DNA from: Streptomyces sp. A0642
GTDB lineage: Bacteria; Actinomycetota; Actinomycetes; Streptomycetales; Streptomycetaceae
Assembly: GCF_004795105.1 (NCBI RefSeq)
Contig: NZ_SSBL01000003.1
Span: 248,001 to 312,000 of the forward strand
Reading direction: 5' to 3'
Length of the DNA stretch: 64,000 nucleotides
Of this stretch, positions 16,899 through 26,445 are shown piece after piece (the first letter of the stretch is position 1; each line of letters opens with the position of its first letter). The position numbers and the translations under genes were made by a program. The notes beneath the pieces were generated by a model, which worked only from the letters and a program-made list of their open reading frames with translations, made no database searches and was not told the DNA's origin.

Positions 16899-17684
16899 AT
16901 GGACAAGGTGGTCGCCTCCGCCGCGCAAGCCGTGGCCGACGTGCCGGACGGCGCCTCGGTCGCGGTGGGCGGCTTCGGACTCAGCGGCGTCCCCGACGCC
17001 CTGATCGCGGCCCTCCACGAGCGGGGGACCAGGGACCTGCGCGTCGTGTCCAACAACTGCGGCGCGCAGGACTCCGGGCTGGCGGTCCTGCTCTCCGCGG
17101 GCCGGATCAGCCGGGTCACCGGCTCGTACATCGGCGGCAACAAGGAATTCGGCCGCCAGTACCTGGCCGGTGAACTGGAACTCGAACTGATCCCGCAGGG
17201 CACCCTCGCCGAACGCCTGCGCGCCGGCGGCTCGGGCATCCCCGCGTTCTACACCCCGGCCGGAGTCGGCACCCTGGTCGCCGACGGCGGAATGCCCTGG
17301 CGCTACGACGGCCGGGGCGGCGTGGCGGTTGCCTCGCCGGCCAAGGAGGTTCGCGACTTCGACGGCACCCCCTACGTCCTGGAGCGCGGCATCCGCACCG
17401 ACTTCGCGCTCGTCAGGGCGGCCAAGGGCGACCGGCACGGGAACCTCGTCTTCAACAAGGCGTCCCGCAACTTCAACCCCCTCGCCGCCATGGCGGGCCG
17501 CATCACGGTCGCCGAGGTCGAGGAACTGGTCGAGCCCGGCGAGATCGACCCCGACCACGTCCACCTGCCCGGCATCTTCGTGCGGCGCGTGGTCGCGCTC
17601 ACCCCGGAGCAGGCGGCCGCCAAGAGGATCGAGCAGCGCACCGTGACACCACGGACCACCCCGGACGAGGACGGCCGCCGATGA
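16899..17684 (+). CDS. pcaI: 3-oxoadipate CoA-transferase subunit A
   Basis: A 261-residue alpha subunit of the enzyme that moves CoA from succinyl-CoA to beta-ketoadipate, the step after the enol-lactone hydrolase in the protocatechuate pathway. The family motif [13 protein letters not shown] is at about residues 23-36 and [10 protein letters not shown] at about 83-92. I chose the ATG at 16899, with GAGGAA upstream, over a GTG 15 bases earlier that overlaps that binding site. It is the first gene of the pca operon and overlaps pcaJ by 4 bases (ATGA), as expected for a heteromeric enzyme. Confidence 0.93.
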   Translation: MDKVVASAAQAVADVPDGASVAVGGFGLSGVPDALIAALHERGTRDLRVVSNNCGAQDSGLAVLLSAGRISRVTGSYIGGNKEFGRQYLAGELELELIPQGTLAERLRAGGSGIPAFYTPAGVGTLVADGGMPWRYDGRGGVAVASPAKEVRDFDGTPYVLERGIRTDFALVRAAKGDRHGNLVFNKASRNFNPLAAMAGRITVAEVEELVEPGEIDPDHVHLPGIFVRRVVALTPEQAAAKRIEQRTVTPRTTPDEDGRR

Positions 17685-18328
17685 GCTGGAACCGCCAGGA
17701 GATGGCCGCCCGCGCGGCCGCGGAGCTCCGCGACGGCGAGTACGTCAACCTGGGCATCGGCCTTCCGACACTGATCCCCAACCACCTGCCCGACGGGGTG
17801 CACGTCGTCCTCGAATCCGAGAACGGCATTTTGGGAACCGGACCCTTCCCGTACGACGAGGACGTCGACCCCGACCTGATCAACGCGGGCAAGGAGACGG
17901 TGACCGTCCTGCCGGGCGCCTCGTTCTTCGACTCGGCGCTCTCCTTCGGCATGATCCGCGGCGGCCACATCGGTACGGCCGTGCTCGGTGCCATGCAGGT
18001 GTCCGCCGGCGGCGACCTCGCCAACTGGGCCGTCCCCGGCAAGCTCGTCACCGGGATCGGCGGCGCCATGGACCTCGTGCACGGCGCCCGCCGGGTCATC
18101 GTGACGATGACCCACACCGCCAAGGACGGCAGCCCGAAGATCGTCGAGGAGTGCACCCTGCCGCTCACCGGCCGCGCCTGCGTCCACCGGATCATCACGG
18201 ACCTGGCGGTGCTCGACGTGACCCCCGACGGGCTCGTCCTGGTGGAGACCGCGCCGGGCGTCGACACCGACGAGGTGATCGCCCGGACCGCCGCCCCGGT
18301 CCGCGCCGCCGAAACGGCCGAACGGTGA
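17681..18328 (+). CDS. pcaJ: 3-oxoadipate CoA-transferase subunit B
   Basis: A 215-residue beta subunit with the catalytic Glu in [14 protein letters not shown] (about residue 48), to which CoA is transiently bound. The C-terminal [23 protein letters not shown] segment is typical of subunit B. The length is normal. It partners with pcaI, and the stop/start overlap supports equal translation. No thiolase gene (pcaF) follows, unlike S. coelicolor, where pcaF lies between pcaJ and pcaH. Confidence 0.93.
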   Translation: MSWNRQEMAARAAAELRDGEYVNLGIGLPTLIPNHLPDGVHVVLESENGILGTGPFPYDEDVDPDLINAGKETVTVLPGASFFDSALSFGMIRGGHIGTAVLGAMQVSAGGDLANWAVPGKLVTGIGGAMDLVHGARRVIVTMTHTAKDGSPKIVEECTLPLTGRACVHRIITDLAVLDVTPDGLVLVETAPGVDTDEVIARTAAPVRAAETAER

Positions 18329-18369
18329 GCGGGCAGCCGCCCCGTACCGGAAAGGAAGGAGCCCCACCC

Positions 18370-19164
18370 ATGACCGCACCCGCCCAGGCCGCCCCCCGCA
18401 CACCGACCCAGGCCGCCATCACCGCCGAGATCACCGCCGCACGCGAGGACTACGCCGCATCACTGGCGGGCGGCGCACCCGTGCGCCCGCACCCCGCCCG
18501 GGACTACGCCCCCTACCGCAGCAGCACCCTGCGCCACCCGAAGCGTCCGCTGATCGCCGCGGGCGCGGACCCGGAGGCCGTCGAGCTGACCGGCCCGGTC
18601 TTCGGCGTCACCGACGTCACCGAACTCGACCACGACCTGACACGGCAGCACCACGGAGAACCGCTGGGGGAGCGGATCACGGTCACCGGGCGGGTCCTCG
18701 ACCGGTCGGGCCGCCCCGTGCGCGGCCAGCTCGTCGAGATCTGGCAGGCCAACGCGTCGGGCCGCTACGCCCACCTGCGCGACCAGCACCCCGCGCCCCT
18801 CGACCCCAATTTCACCGGCGTGGGCCGCTGCCTCACCGACGACCGGGGCGCGTACTCCTTCGTCACGGTCAAGCCCGGCGCCTACCCGTGGCGCAACCAC
18901 ACCAACGCCTGGCGCCCCGCGCACATCCACTTCTCCCTGTTCGGGGACGCGTTCACGCAGCGGCTGATCACCCAGATGTACTTCCCGGGCGACCCGCTCT
19001 TCGCCTACGACCCGATCCTCCAGTCCGTCACCGACGACGACGCCCGCGGCCGTCTCGTCGCGGCGTACGACCACGACCTGTCCACGCCCGAACGGTCGCT
19101 CGGCTACCGCTGGGACATCGTCCTCGACGGCCCGTCCGCCACCTGGACCGAGGAGGGACTCTGA
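18370..19164 (+). CDS. pcaH: Protocatechuate 3,4-dioxygenase beta subunit
   Basis: A 264-residue subunit that carries the active-site Fe(III) and cleaves protocatechuate between its hydroxyls to give beta-carboxy-cis,cis-muconate. The iron ligands are visible: Tyr133 (SGRYAH), Tyr172 (GAYPWRN), His185 and His187 (PAHIHFS). An N-terminal extension of about 40 Ala/Pro-rich residues precedes the dioxygenase N domain. The ATG at 18370 has AAGGAAGGAG just upstream. It overlaps pcaG by one base (TGATG), consistent with the alpha/beta complex. Confidence 0.95.
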   Translation: MTAPAQAAPRTPTQAAITAEITAAREDYAASLAGGAPVRPHPARDYAPYRSSTLRHPKRPLIAAGADPEAVELTGPVFGVTDVTELDHDLTRQHHGEPLGERITVTGRVLDRSGRPVRGQLVEIWQANASGRYAHLRDQHPAPLDPNFTGVGRCLTDDRGAYSFVTVKPGAYPWRNHTNAWRPAHIHFSLFGDAFTQRLITQMYFPGDPLFAYDPILQSVTDDDARGRLVAAYDHDLSTPERSLGYRWDIVLDGPSATWTEEGL

Positions 19165-19766
19165 TGTCCGCCGCCCCGTCCGCCTCCGCCCGCGGAGAGT
19201 TCCTGCCCACGCCCTCCCAGACCGTCGGCCCCTTCTACGGGTACGCACTCCCCTTCGCGGGCGGCGGCGACCTCGCGTCCGCCGGGCACCCGGACACCGT
19301 GGTCCTGCACGGCCAGGTCCTCGACGGGGCCGGTGCGCCGGTGCCCGACGCCCTCGTCGAGGTGTGGCAGCCCGCCCCCGACGGCTCCCGGCACGGGGCG
19401 CCCGGATCCCTGCGCCGCGACCCCGTCACCGGCGTGGTCATCGGCCGCCACGGTGTCGCGTTCACCGGCTTCGGCCGGGTCGCGACGGACGCCGACGGCC
19501 ACTACACCGTCAGGACGCTGCCGCCGGGCGGAGTCCCGTACCTCGCGATCGTGGTCTTCGCCCGGGGCCTGACCCACCACCTGCACACCCGGGCCTATCT
19601 GCACGACGCCGACGGCCTCGCACAGGACCAGCTGCTCGCGGGTCTTCCCGAGGCGCGGAGGGCCACGCTCCTCACCACGCCGGAGGAGACCGGCATCCAC
19701 CGATTCGACATCCGCCTGCAGTACGACGGCGTACATGAGGAGACGGTCTTCCTTGACTTCGGCTGA
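19164..19766 (+). CDS. pcaG: Protocatechuate 3,4-dioxygenase alpha subunit
   Basis: A 200-residue alpha subunit. It shares the intradiol fold with PcaH (TPSQTVGPFYGYAL near residue 16, DALVEVWQ near 65, FTGFGRVATDADGHYTVRTL near 95-115) but lacks the iron-ligand set, as is normal. It shapes the substrate pocket of the heterodimer. The ATG shares its first base with the last base of the pcaH stop codon. The C-terminus RFDIRLQYDGVHEETVFLDF is the conserved family ending. Confidence 0.94.
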   Translation: MSAAPSASARGEFLPTPSQTVGPFYGYALPFAGGGDLASAGHPDTVVLHGQVLDGAGAPVPDALVEVWQPAPDGSRHGAPGSLRRDPVTGVVIGRHGVAFTGFGRVATDADGHYTVRTLPPGGVPYLAIVVFARGLTHHLHTRAYLHDADGLAQDQLLAGLPEARRATLLTTPEETGIHRFDIRLQYDGVHEETVFLDFG

Positions 19767-21177
19767 CGCTGCGGCGGACGTCGGCCTGCTGGCGCCGGTG
19801 CGCGCCGGCACCGCCGTCGAGGACGCGACGGGCGACGCGGCGTACGTACGGGCCCTGCTCGCCGCCGAGACGGCGCTCGTCCGCGCCCAGGAATCGCTGG
19901 GCCACGCCCCGCCAGGGACGGCGGAAGCCGTCGCCTCGGTCACGGCCGACGCGGCCCGGTTCGACCCGCGCTCCCTGGCGCTGCGGGCCCGATCCGGCGG
20001 CAACCCGGTCATCCCGCTGGCCGCCGACCTGACGGACGCCGTCGCCGAACGCTCCCCCGGGGCCGCCGTACACGTCCACCGGGGCGCGACCAGCCAGGAC
20101 ATCCTCGACACCGCCGCCATGCTGGTGGCGTCCGAGGCCCTGCGCCTGATCCTGGCCGACCTGGACCGTGCCGCCGCCGCGCTGGCGACGATCGCCGCCG
20201 AACACCGCGACACACCCATGGCGGGCCGCACCCTCACCCAGCACGCCGTGCCGACGGCCTTCGGGCTCAAGGCGGCGGGCTGGCGCAGTCTGCTCCTCGA
20301 CGCCCGCGACCGGCTCGCGGCGGTCCGGGCCGCGCTGCCGGTCCAACTGGGCGGCGCAGCCGGGACCCTGGCGGCGTTCTCGGCGTTCGCAGGACCCGGA
20401 GAGGCCGGCGTCCCGGGCGGCGCTGCCCGGGACGGTGATCCCGGAATGGCGCTCATCGAGGCGTACGCCCACGCCACCGGACTGGCCGCGCCCCCGCTGC
20501 CCTGGCACACCCTGCGCACGCCGGTCGCCGACCTCGGCGGGGCCCTGGCCTTCACCGCCGGAGCGCTCGGAAAACTCGCCGCGGACGTCCTCGTCCTCTC
20601 CCGCACCGAGATCGGCGAGGTCTCCGAGAGCGCCGGCGGAGGATCGTCGGCGATGCCGCACAAGGCCAATCCGGCCCGCGCCGTCCTCATCGCCGCGGCC
20701 GCCCGCCAGGTCCCCGCGCTGGCAGGGATCCTGTACGGGGCACTCGCAGCCGAGGACGAGCGCCCGCCCGGAGCGTGGCACGCCGAATGGCAGACCCTGC
20801 GGGAGGCCCTGCGCACCGTGGGCGGAGCCGCCGACGCCGCGGCCGCGCTGGCCGGAGGGCTGCGCGTCCACCCCGGGCGGATGCGCGAGAACCTCGGCGC
20901 GACCGGCGGGCTGATCGTCAGCGAACGGCTCGTCGCCGTCCTCTCGCCCAGGACCGGACGGGCCGAGGCCCGCACGGCGGTGACCGAGGGAGCCGCCCGT
21001 GCGGCCCGCGAGGGAATCCACCTCCACGAAGCCCTGGCCCAGGACCCCGCACTGGCGGGCGTCGTGACGCCGGACGAGCTGAGGAACCTCACCGATCCGT
21101 CCGGATACACCGGGGCGGCCGGCCTCCTCACCGACCGGGCCCTGCGCCGCGGCAACGAGGGGGCGGCGCCGCGATGA
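19753..21177 (+). CDS. pcaB: 3-carboxy-cis,cis-muconate cycloisomerase
   Basis: A 474-residue member of the fumarase/argininosuccinate lyase superfamily that cyclises carboxymuconate to gamma-carboxymuconolactone. The superfamily signature SSAMPHKANPARA is at about residue 297, RGATSQDILDTAAM near 110 and RTLTQHAVPTAFGLK near 160. The start is uncertain. I prefer TTG at 19753, 10 bases after GAGGAG, giving an N-terminus LTSADAAADVGLLAPVRAG; an ATG at 19735 in the same frame has no binding site. Either start overlaps the end of pcaG. The C-terminal tail of about 70 residues is normal for actinobacterial PcaB. Confidence 0.9.
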   Translation: MTSADAAADVGLLAPVRAGTAVEDATGDAAYVRALLAAETALVRAQESLGHAPPGTAEAVASVTADAARFDPRSLALRARSGGNPVIPLAADLTDAVAERSPGAAVHVHRGATSQDILDTAAMLVASEALRLILADLDRAAAALATIAAEHRDTPMAGRTLTQHAVPTAFGLKAAGWRSLLLDARDRLAAVRAALPVQLGGAAGTLAAFSAFAGPGEAGVPGGAARDGDPGMALIEAYAHATGLAAPPLPWHTLRTPVADLGGALAFTAGALGKLAADVLVLSRTEIGEVSESAGGGSSAMPHKANPARAVLIAAAARQVPALAGILYGALAAEDERPPGAWHAEWQTLREALRTVGGAADAAAALAGGLRVHPGRMRENLGATGGLIVSERLVAVLSPRTGRAEARTAVTEGAARAAREGIHLHEALAQDPALAGVVTPDELRNLTDPSGYTGAAGLLTDRALRRGNEGAAPR

Positions 21178-21287
21178 CGCGCAGGCCGCACCCCGACGCC
21201 CCGATCCGCAACCGCCGCCCGCCCCCGCACCGCGTCCGTCCGGCGGCCGCCGCCCACACCGCCGGCACCGGCCGGTCCAGGAGCGCC

Positions 21288-22511
<1,224 letters not shown>

Positions 22512-22514
22512 CCC

Positions 22515-23690
22515 ATGCACACGACCGTAGGGATCATCGGCGGCGGACCGGCGGGGCTGCTGCTCGCCCGTCTGCTGCACCGCGCGGGCGTCGACTGCGT
22601 CGTCCTGGAGAGCCGCGACCGCGCCTACGTCGAACAGCGCCAGCGCGCCGGAATTCTCGAACAGCCCACCGTCGACGCGCTCCGCGAGGCCGGAGCCGCC
22701 CAGCGCCTCGACGCCGAGGGACTGGTGCACGACGGCATCGAGCTCCGCTGGGACCGACGCGTCCACCGCGTCGACTTCCCCTCGCTCACCGGCGGCCGCC
22801 GGGTGTGGGTCTACGCCCAGACCGAGGTCGTCAAGGACCTCATAGCTCTGCAACTCGCCGACGGGGCACCGCTGTTCTTCGAGGCGAGGGTCGCGTCGGT
22901 CGAAGCCGCCGACACCGACCGGCCCACCGTCCACTACACCCACGAGGGCCGCGAGGAGGTGCTCACCTGCGACTACGTGGTGGGCTGCGACGGATTCCAC
23001 GGCGTCACCCGCGCCGCGATCCCGGCCGCGGTGCGGCGGACGTACGACCGGGTGTACCCGTACTCCTGGCTGGGGATCCTGGCCGACGTGCCCCCGTCCT
23101 GCGACGAACTGATCTACGCCCACTCGCCGCGCGGCTTCGCGCTGCACAGCATGCGGTCGCCCGAGGTCAGCCGGCTCTACCTCCAGGTACCCAACGGCAC
23201 CGACCCCGCCGACTGGACCGACGAGCGGATCTGGGACGAACTCGACGCCCGCTTCGCCGTCGACGGGGACTGGACGCTGCGACGCGGCCCCATCACGGCG
23301 AAGTCGGTTCTGCCGATGCGCAGTTCCGTCACCGAACCCATGCGGTACGGCCGGGTCTTCCTCGCCGGGGACGCCGCCCATATCGTTCCGCCCACCGGAG
23401 CGAAGGGGCTCAATCTGGCGGCGGCCGACGTCGCCGTGCTGGCCCGCGCCCTGGTACGTCAGCACACGACCGGGTCCGCCGACCTGCTGGAGGCCTACTC
23501 CGACACCTGCCTGAGCCGGGTCTGGCGGGCCGAGCACTTCTCGTACTTCATGACCACCGCCCTCCACACCGACCCGGAACAGAGCGGCTTCGACACGCGG
23601 CTGCAGATCGCGCAGCTGGACAGGATCGCCTCCTCGCCGCATGCCGCAGCCGAACTCGCGCAGAACTACGCGGGCCTGCCCCTGCCGTAG
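22515..23690 (+). CDS. pobA: 4-hydroxybenzoate 3-monooxygenase
   Basis: A 391-residue FAD-dependent aromatic hydroxylase that makes protocatechuate from 4-hydroxybenzoate and so feeds the genes upstream. The ADP-binding motif GIIGGGPAGLL is at 6-16, the second FAD/NAD motif CDYVVGCDGFHGVTR is near 155 and the third FLAGDAAHIVPPTGAKGLNLA near 280. The helix 2 region reads ESRDRAYVEQRQRAG (32-46). It has Ser33 and Arg34 where Pseudomonas PobA has Arg33 and Gln34 for NADPH binding, which hints at NADH preference as reported for other actinobacterial enzymes. The length equals the family norm (about 394). It follows pcaL by 3 bases. Confidence 0.94.
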   Translation: MHTTVGIIGGGPAGLLLARLLHRAGVDCVVLESRDRAYVEQRQRAGILEQPTVDALREAGAAQRLDAEGLVHDGIELRWDRRVHRVDFPSLTGGRRVWVYAQTEVVKDLIALQLADGAPLFFEARVASVEAADTDRPTVHYTHEGREEVLTCDYVVGCDGFHGVTRAAIPAAVRRTYDRVYPYSWLGILADVPPSCDELIYAHSPRGFALHSMRSPEVSRLYLQVPNGTDPADWTDERIWDELDARFAVDGDWTLRRGPITAKSVLPMRSSVTEPMRYGRVFLAGDAAHIVPPTGAKGLNLAAADVAVLARALVRQHTTGSADLLEAYSDTCLSRVWRAEHFSYFMTTALHTDPEQSGFDTRLQIAQLDRIASSPHAAAELAQNYAGLPLP

Positions 23691-23714
23691 TTTCGTCCCA
23701 CCAGGAGGATCTCC

Positions 23715-24617
23715 GTGGACCTGACGGTCCAGCAACTGCGGTACTTCGTCGCCGTGGCACGCGAACTCCACTTCGCCCGTGCCGCGCAGGCGCTGCGCAT
23801 CTCCGCCCCGTCGCTGAGCCAGCAGATCGCAGCGCTGGAACGGAAGGTCGGCGGCCCGTTGTTCCGGCGTGACGCGCGCCGCGTCGAACTGACCGAACTG
23901 GGAACCGAGTTGCTGCCCAAGGCCGGGCGCTCCATCGCGGCGCTCGACGACGTGGTGTCCTGGGCCGAGGAACGGCGGGCGGGCGGGGCGGTGGTGCGCG
24001 TCGGCCTCGTCGTCGGGAGCCGCATCGCCTCGGTCATCCTGAGCGAGGCCGCGCGAGCCTTCCCCGGTATCCGGTGGAAGATCACCCGACTGGGCTTCGA
24101 CGGCTCCCTGACCGCGCTGCGGACGAGCCGGGTCGATGTGGTCCTGGCGCCGGCCATGTCGGCCCCCTCGGGCCCGGATCTGCACGCGGTGCCTCTCTGG
24201 TCCGAGGGCAGGGTGCTGGTGGTCGGCGCCGGTCATCCGCTGGCGGGCCGTGACAGCGTCACCGTGGACGAGGTGGCGGACGAGCACTTCGTCGCGACCC
24301 TGGGCGACGAGGCGCTCACCGACTGGCTGGGACTGCCGCGCAGTGACGGGTTCACGCCCAAGGTCGCGTACGTGGCCGCCACGTTCGAGGAGGTCCTCGA
24401 CATCTGCTCGGCAGGGCTCGGCGTCAACATCGCCGGCGCCGGAGCGGTCTCCGGTTCGCCCCGGCCCGGTGTCGTGTTCGTGCCGGTGCGAGGACTGCCC
24501 GACGCGACGGTCCACCTGCTCCGGCCGGCCAGGACACCCTCGGCGGCGGTCCTGGCCGTCGAGGAACTCGCCGTACGCGTGGCTCGCCGCGAGACCGCCC
24601 GGGATGCGGATGGCTGA
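23715..24617 (+). CDS. LysR-family transcriptional regulator
   Basis: A 300-residue LysR regulator. The N-terminal winged helix reads LTVQQLRYFVAVARELHFARAA then LRISAPSLSQQIAALERKVG (about residues 2-45), and the substrate-binding domain follows from about 90. The GTG at 23715 has AGGAGG upstream. It lies 24 bases after pobA in the same direction, so it may be co-transcribed with the pca operon and act in its control, or it may control the cupin gene that follows. LysR proteins usually regulate divergent genes, so the tandem orientation here is less informative. Confidence 0.9.
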   Translation: MDLTVQQLRYFVAVARELHFARAAQALRISAPSLSQQIAALERKVGGPLFRRDARRVELTELGTELLPKAGRSIAALDDVVSWAEERRAGGAVVRVGLVVGSRIASVILSEAARAFPGIRWKITRLGFDGSLTALRTSRVDVVLAPAMSAPSGPDLHAVPLWSEGRVLVVGAGHPLAGRDSVTVDEVADEHFVATLGDEALTDWLGLPRSDGFTPKVAYVAATFEEVLDICSAGLGVNIAGAGAVSGSPRPGVVFVPVRGLPDATVHLLRPARTPSAAVLAVEELAVRVARRETARDADG

Positions 24618-24645
24618 GGAGTCCAGCACCCTTCTGACCTGCAAG

Positions 24646-24662
24646 ATGAGGTTCTTCCTCAT
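24646..24662. promoter_or_regulatory. Small inverted repeat before the cupin gene
   Basis: ATGAGG, 5-base spacer, CCTCAT, in the 132-base gap between the LysR and cupin genes. The region is less GC-rich than its surroundings. It could be a regulator site for the cupin-esterase pair or a weak hairpin. I cannot decide. Confidence 0.35.
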
Positions 24663-24749
24663 GATGCTTGGGGGAGGAAGTCGTGGCTCCGGGGCAGGCC
24701 GGTCAGCAGACTCGATCACACGCGCACCCACCCACCCCTTGGAGCACCT

Positions 24750-25304
24750 GTGACCTTTGATCACGTCGCCGACCGCCCGAAGCCTTCCTGGGAAGGAGTT
24801 CTTCCCGGACGTCCCGCCCCCTTCTTCCTGGAGGACGGGGACGGCGAACGGGCCAGACTGTTCGACAGTGTCGTGACGGTCCTGCTCTCGGCGGACGAGA
24901 CGGAGGGCCAGTTCGGGGTCTTCACCACCCGCCAGCCCAAGGGCGACCTCATCGTCGCGCACTCCCACGAGGACGTGCACGAGATCTTCTACGTCGTCGA
25001 AGGCGCCGCCCGCGTCTTCCTCGAACATCCCGACGGCCGCCAGGAGAGCAAGTTGCTGCTCCCCGGCGACTTCGGCTACGTCCCGGCGGGCATCGTCCAC
25101 TCGTACCGCACCGAAGGCGAGTACAACAAGATTCTCGGCGTCTCCACCGGCGGGTTCGAGCGCTTCTTCCAGGCGCTGGGCGACCTGACCGAGGAACGGG
25201 ACGTGCCGGCCGTGCCCTTCATCCCCTCCCCGGAGCGGATGCGGCAGGCGTTCACCCGCTACCGGAACATTCCGGCCCCGGGCCAGCAGTGGGAGGGCGC
25301 GTGA
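24750..25304 (+). CDS. Cupin-domain protein
   Basis: A 184-residue single-cupin protein similar in layout to quercetin 2,3-dioxygenase-type cupins. Cupin motif 1 is HSHEDVHEIFYVVEG (about residues 71-85) with the metal ligands His, His, Glu, and motif 2 is PGDFGYVPAGIVHSY (about 108-122) with the last His. It may be a metal-dependent dioxygenase or isomerase for a phenolic compound, which would suit the aromatic setting, but the substrate is unknown. The GTG start follows GGAGCACCT. It overlaps the next gene by 4 bases (GTGA), so the two act together. Confidence 0.85.
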   Translation: MTFDHVADRPKPSWEGVLPGRPAPFFLEDGDGERARLFDSVVTVLLSADETEGQFGVFTTRQPKGDLIVAHSHEDVHEIFYVVEGAARVFLEHPDGRQESKLLLPGDFGYVPAGIVHSYRTEGEYNKILGVSTGGFERFFQALGDLTEERDVPAVPFIPSPERMRQAFTRYRNIPAPGQQWEGA

Positions 25305-26338
25305 GCGGGCGAGCGGAGGCGGACGGCCGGGCCGTCGCGGAACAGCGCGGCCGCAACGCGCACCTGATGCAGACGTACGTCGAGGGCCTGGCCTCGACCA
25401 CGCCACCGGGGCCGACGGCGCCCGTACCCCCCGTGACCGTGCTGCGTGATCTCGTCTTCTCCGAGCCCGGCACCGGCGGTGGACTGAGACTGGACCTGTA
25501 CCTGCCCGAGGGGGTGCCGGGGCCGCGGCCCGTCATCGTCTGGCTGCCCGGCGGCGGATGGCAGCGGGCCGCCCGGGGCATGGGCCCTCACCTGGGACGC
25601 CTCTTCGCGCAACGCGGGTACGCCATGGCGGACGTCGAGTACCGGTCGAGCCGCACTGCCGTCTGGCCCGCCCAACTGCACGACGTGAAAGCCGCCGTGC
25701 GCTACCTGCGCTCGGTGGCGGAGGTCCGGGGCCTGGACGCGGAACGCATCGGCGTCTGGGGAAGCTCGGCCGGCGGCCACCTGGCCGCACTCCTCGGACT
25801 GACCGGCGGTGACCCGGAGTGGGAGGGGAACGGCGGCCACGCCGCGTACAGCAGCGAGGTCCGCGCGGTCGTCGACGGCTACGGTCCCACCGATCTCCCG
25901 CACATGGACGCCGACAGCCCGCCGGGCGGGGTCGTCAACGACATCGACCCGGCGTCCCCGCCCTGGGGGCTGCTCGGCGGGCCGACGACCGACCATCCCG
26001 AACGCGCGCACCAGGCAAGCCCCGTGAGCCATGTGCACGGTCCCGCCGCCCCCTTCCTCATCCTGCACGGAGACGCCGATCTCCTGGTCGGGCCCGCGCA
26101 GAGCCAACGGCTGTTCGACGCGCTGCACGAGGTGGGCGGCGAGGCCACCCTCGTATCGGTCCACGGCACCGGACACGGCTTCTTCAACACCGACGCCCTG
26201 GAGCGGACGCCGCCGCTGCCCACGACCGTGCGGGCCACCCGGTGCGGCGACCGCGCCCCCGACCGCGCCGGTGTGCTCACCTCCGGCCTCGTCGAGCGGT
26301 TCTTCGACCGGCACCTGCGCCGGCACTTCTCCGACTGA
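25301..26338 (+). CDS. Alpha/beta-hydrolase, carboxylesterase/BD-FAE type
   Basis: A 345-residue hydrolase of the esterase/lipase group related to hormone-sensitive lipase. The oxyanion loop is WLPGGGWQ (about residue 85), the nucleophile Ser is in GVWGSSAGGHLAALLGL (about 150), the acid Asp is in HGDADLLVGPAQS and the base His in HGTGHGFFNTD. No signal peptide. GTG 25301 overlaps the cupin stop (GTGA) with GGGAGG upstream. Its tight coupling to the cupin suggests joint degradation of an ester or lactone of a phenolic compound, which is inference. Confidence 0.87.
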   Translation: MSGRAEADGRAVAEQRGRNAHLMQTYVEGLASTTPPGPTAPVPPVTVLRDLVFSEPGTGGGLRLDLYLPEGVPGPRPVIVWLPGGGWQRAARGMGPHLGRLFAQRGYAMADVEYRSSRTAVWPAQLHDVKAAVRYLRSVAEVRGLDAERIGVWGSSAGGHLAALLGLTGGDPEWEGNGGHAAYSSEVRAVVDGYGPTDLPHMDADSPPGGVVNDIDPASPPWGLLGGPTTDHPERAHQASPVSHVHGPAAPFLILHGDADLLVGPAQSQRLFDALHEVGGEATLVSVHGTGHGFFNTDALERTPPLPTTVRATRCGDRAPDRAGVLTSGLVERFFDRHLRRHFSD

Positions 26339-26380
26339 GCGGCCGGGGCGAGCGGAGACGGAGGGGGAGAAGCGGAAAGT

Positions 26381-26422
26381 GGCCCACTCACAAGGCATGG
26401 GATTGCCCCAGGTGAGTGAGCC
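26381..26422 (+). promoter_or_regulatory. Long imperfect stem-loop between esterase and MFS genes
   Basis: GGCCCACTCAC and GTGAGTGAGCC pair over 10 of 11 positions, with a second GGC/GCC stem inside the 20-base loop. It ends 24 bases before the MFS start. It may be a terminator for the cupin-esterase pair or a regulator binding site. Confidence 0.45.
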
Positions 26423-26445
26423 GCTTCCCGCGTATCGTCAGGGCC

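Noticed and set aside
18151..18369. An upstream extension of pcaH
   Set aside because: It overlaps the end of pcaJ with Arg-rich translation and the ATG at 18370 has a strong binding site and the family N-terminus.
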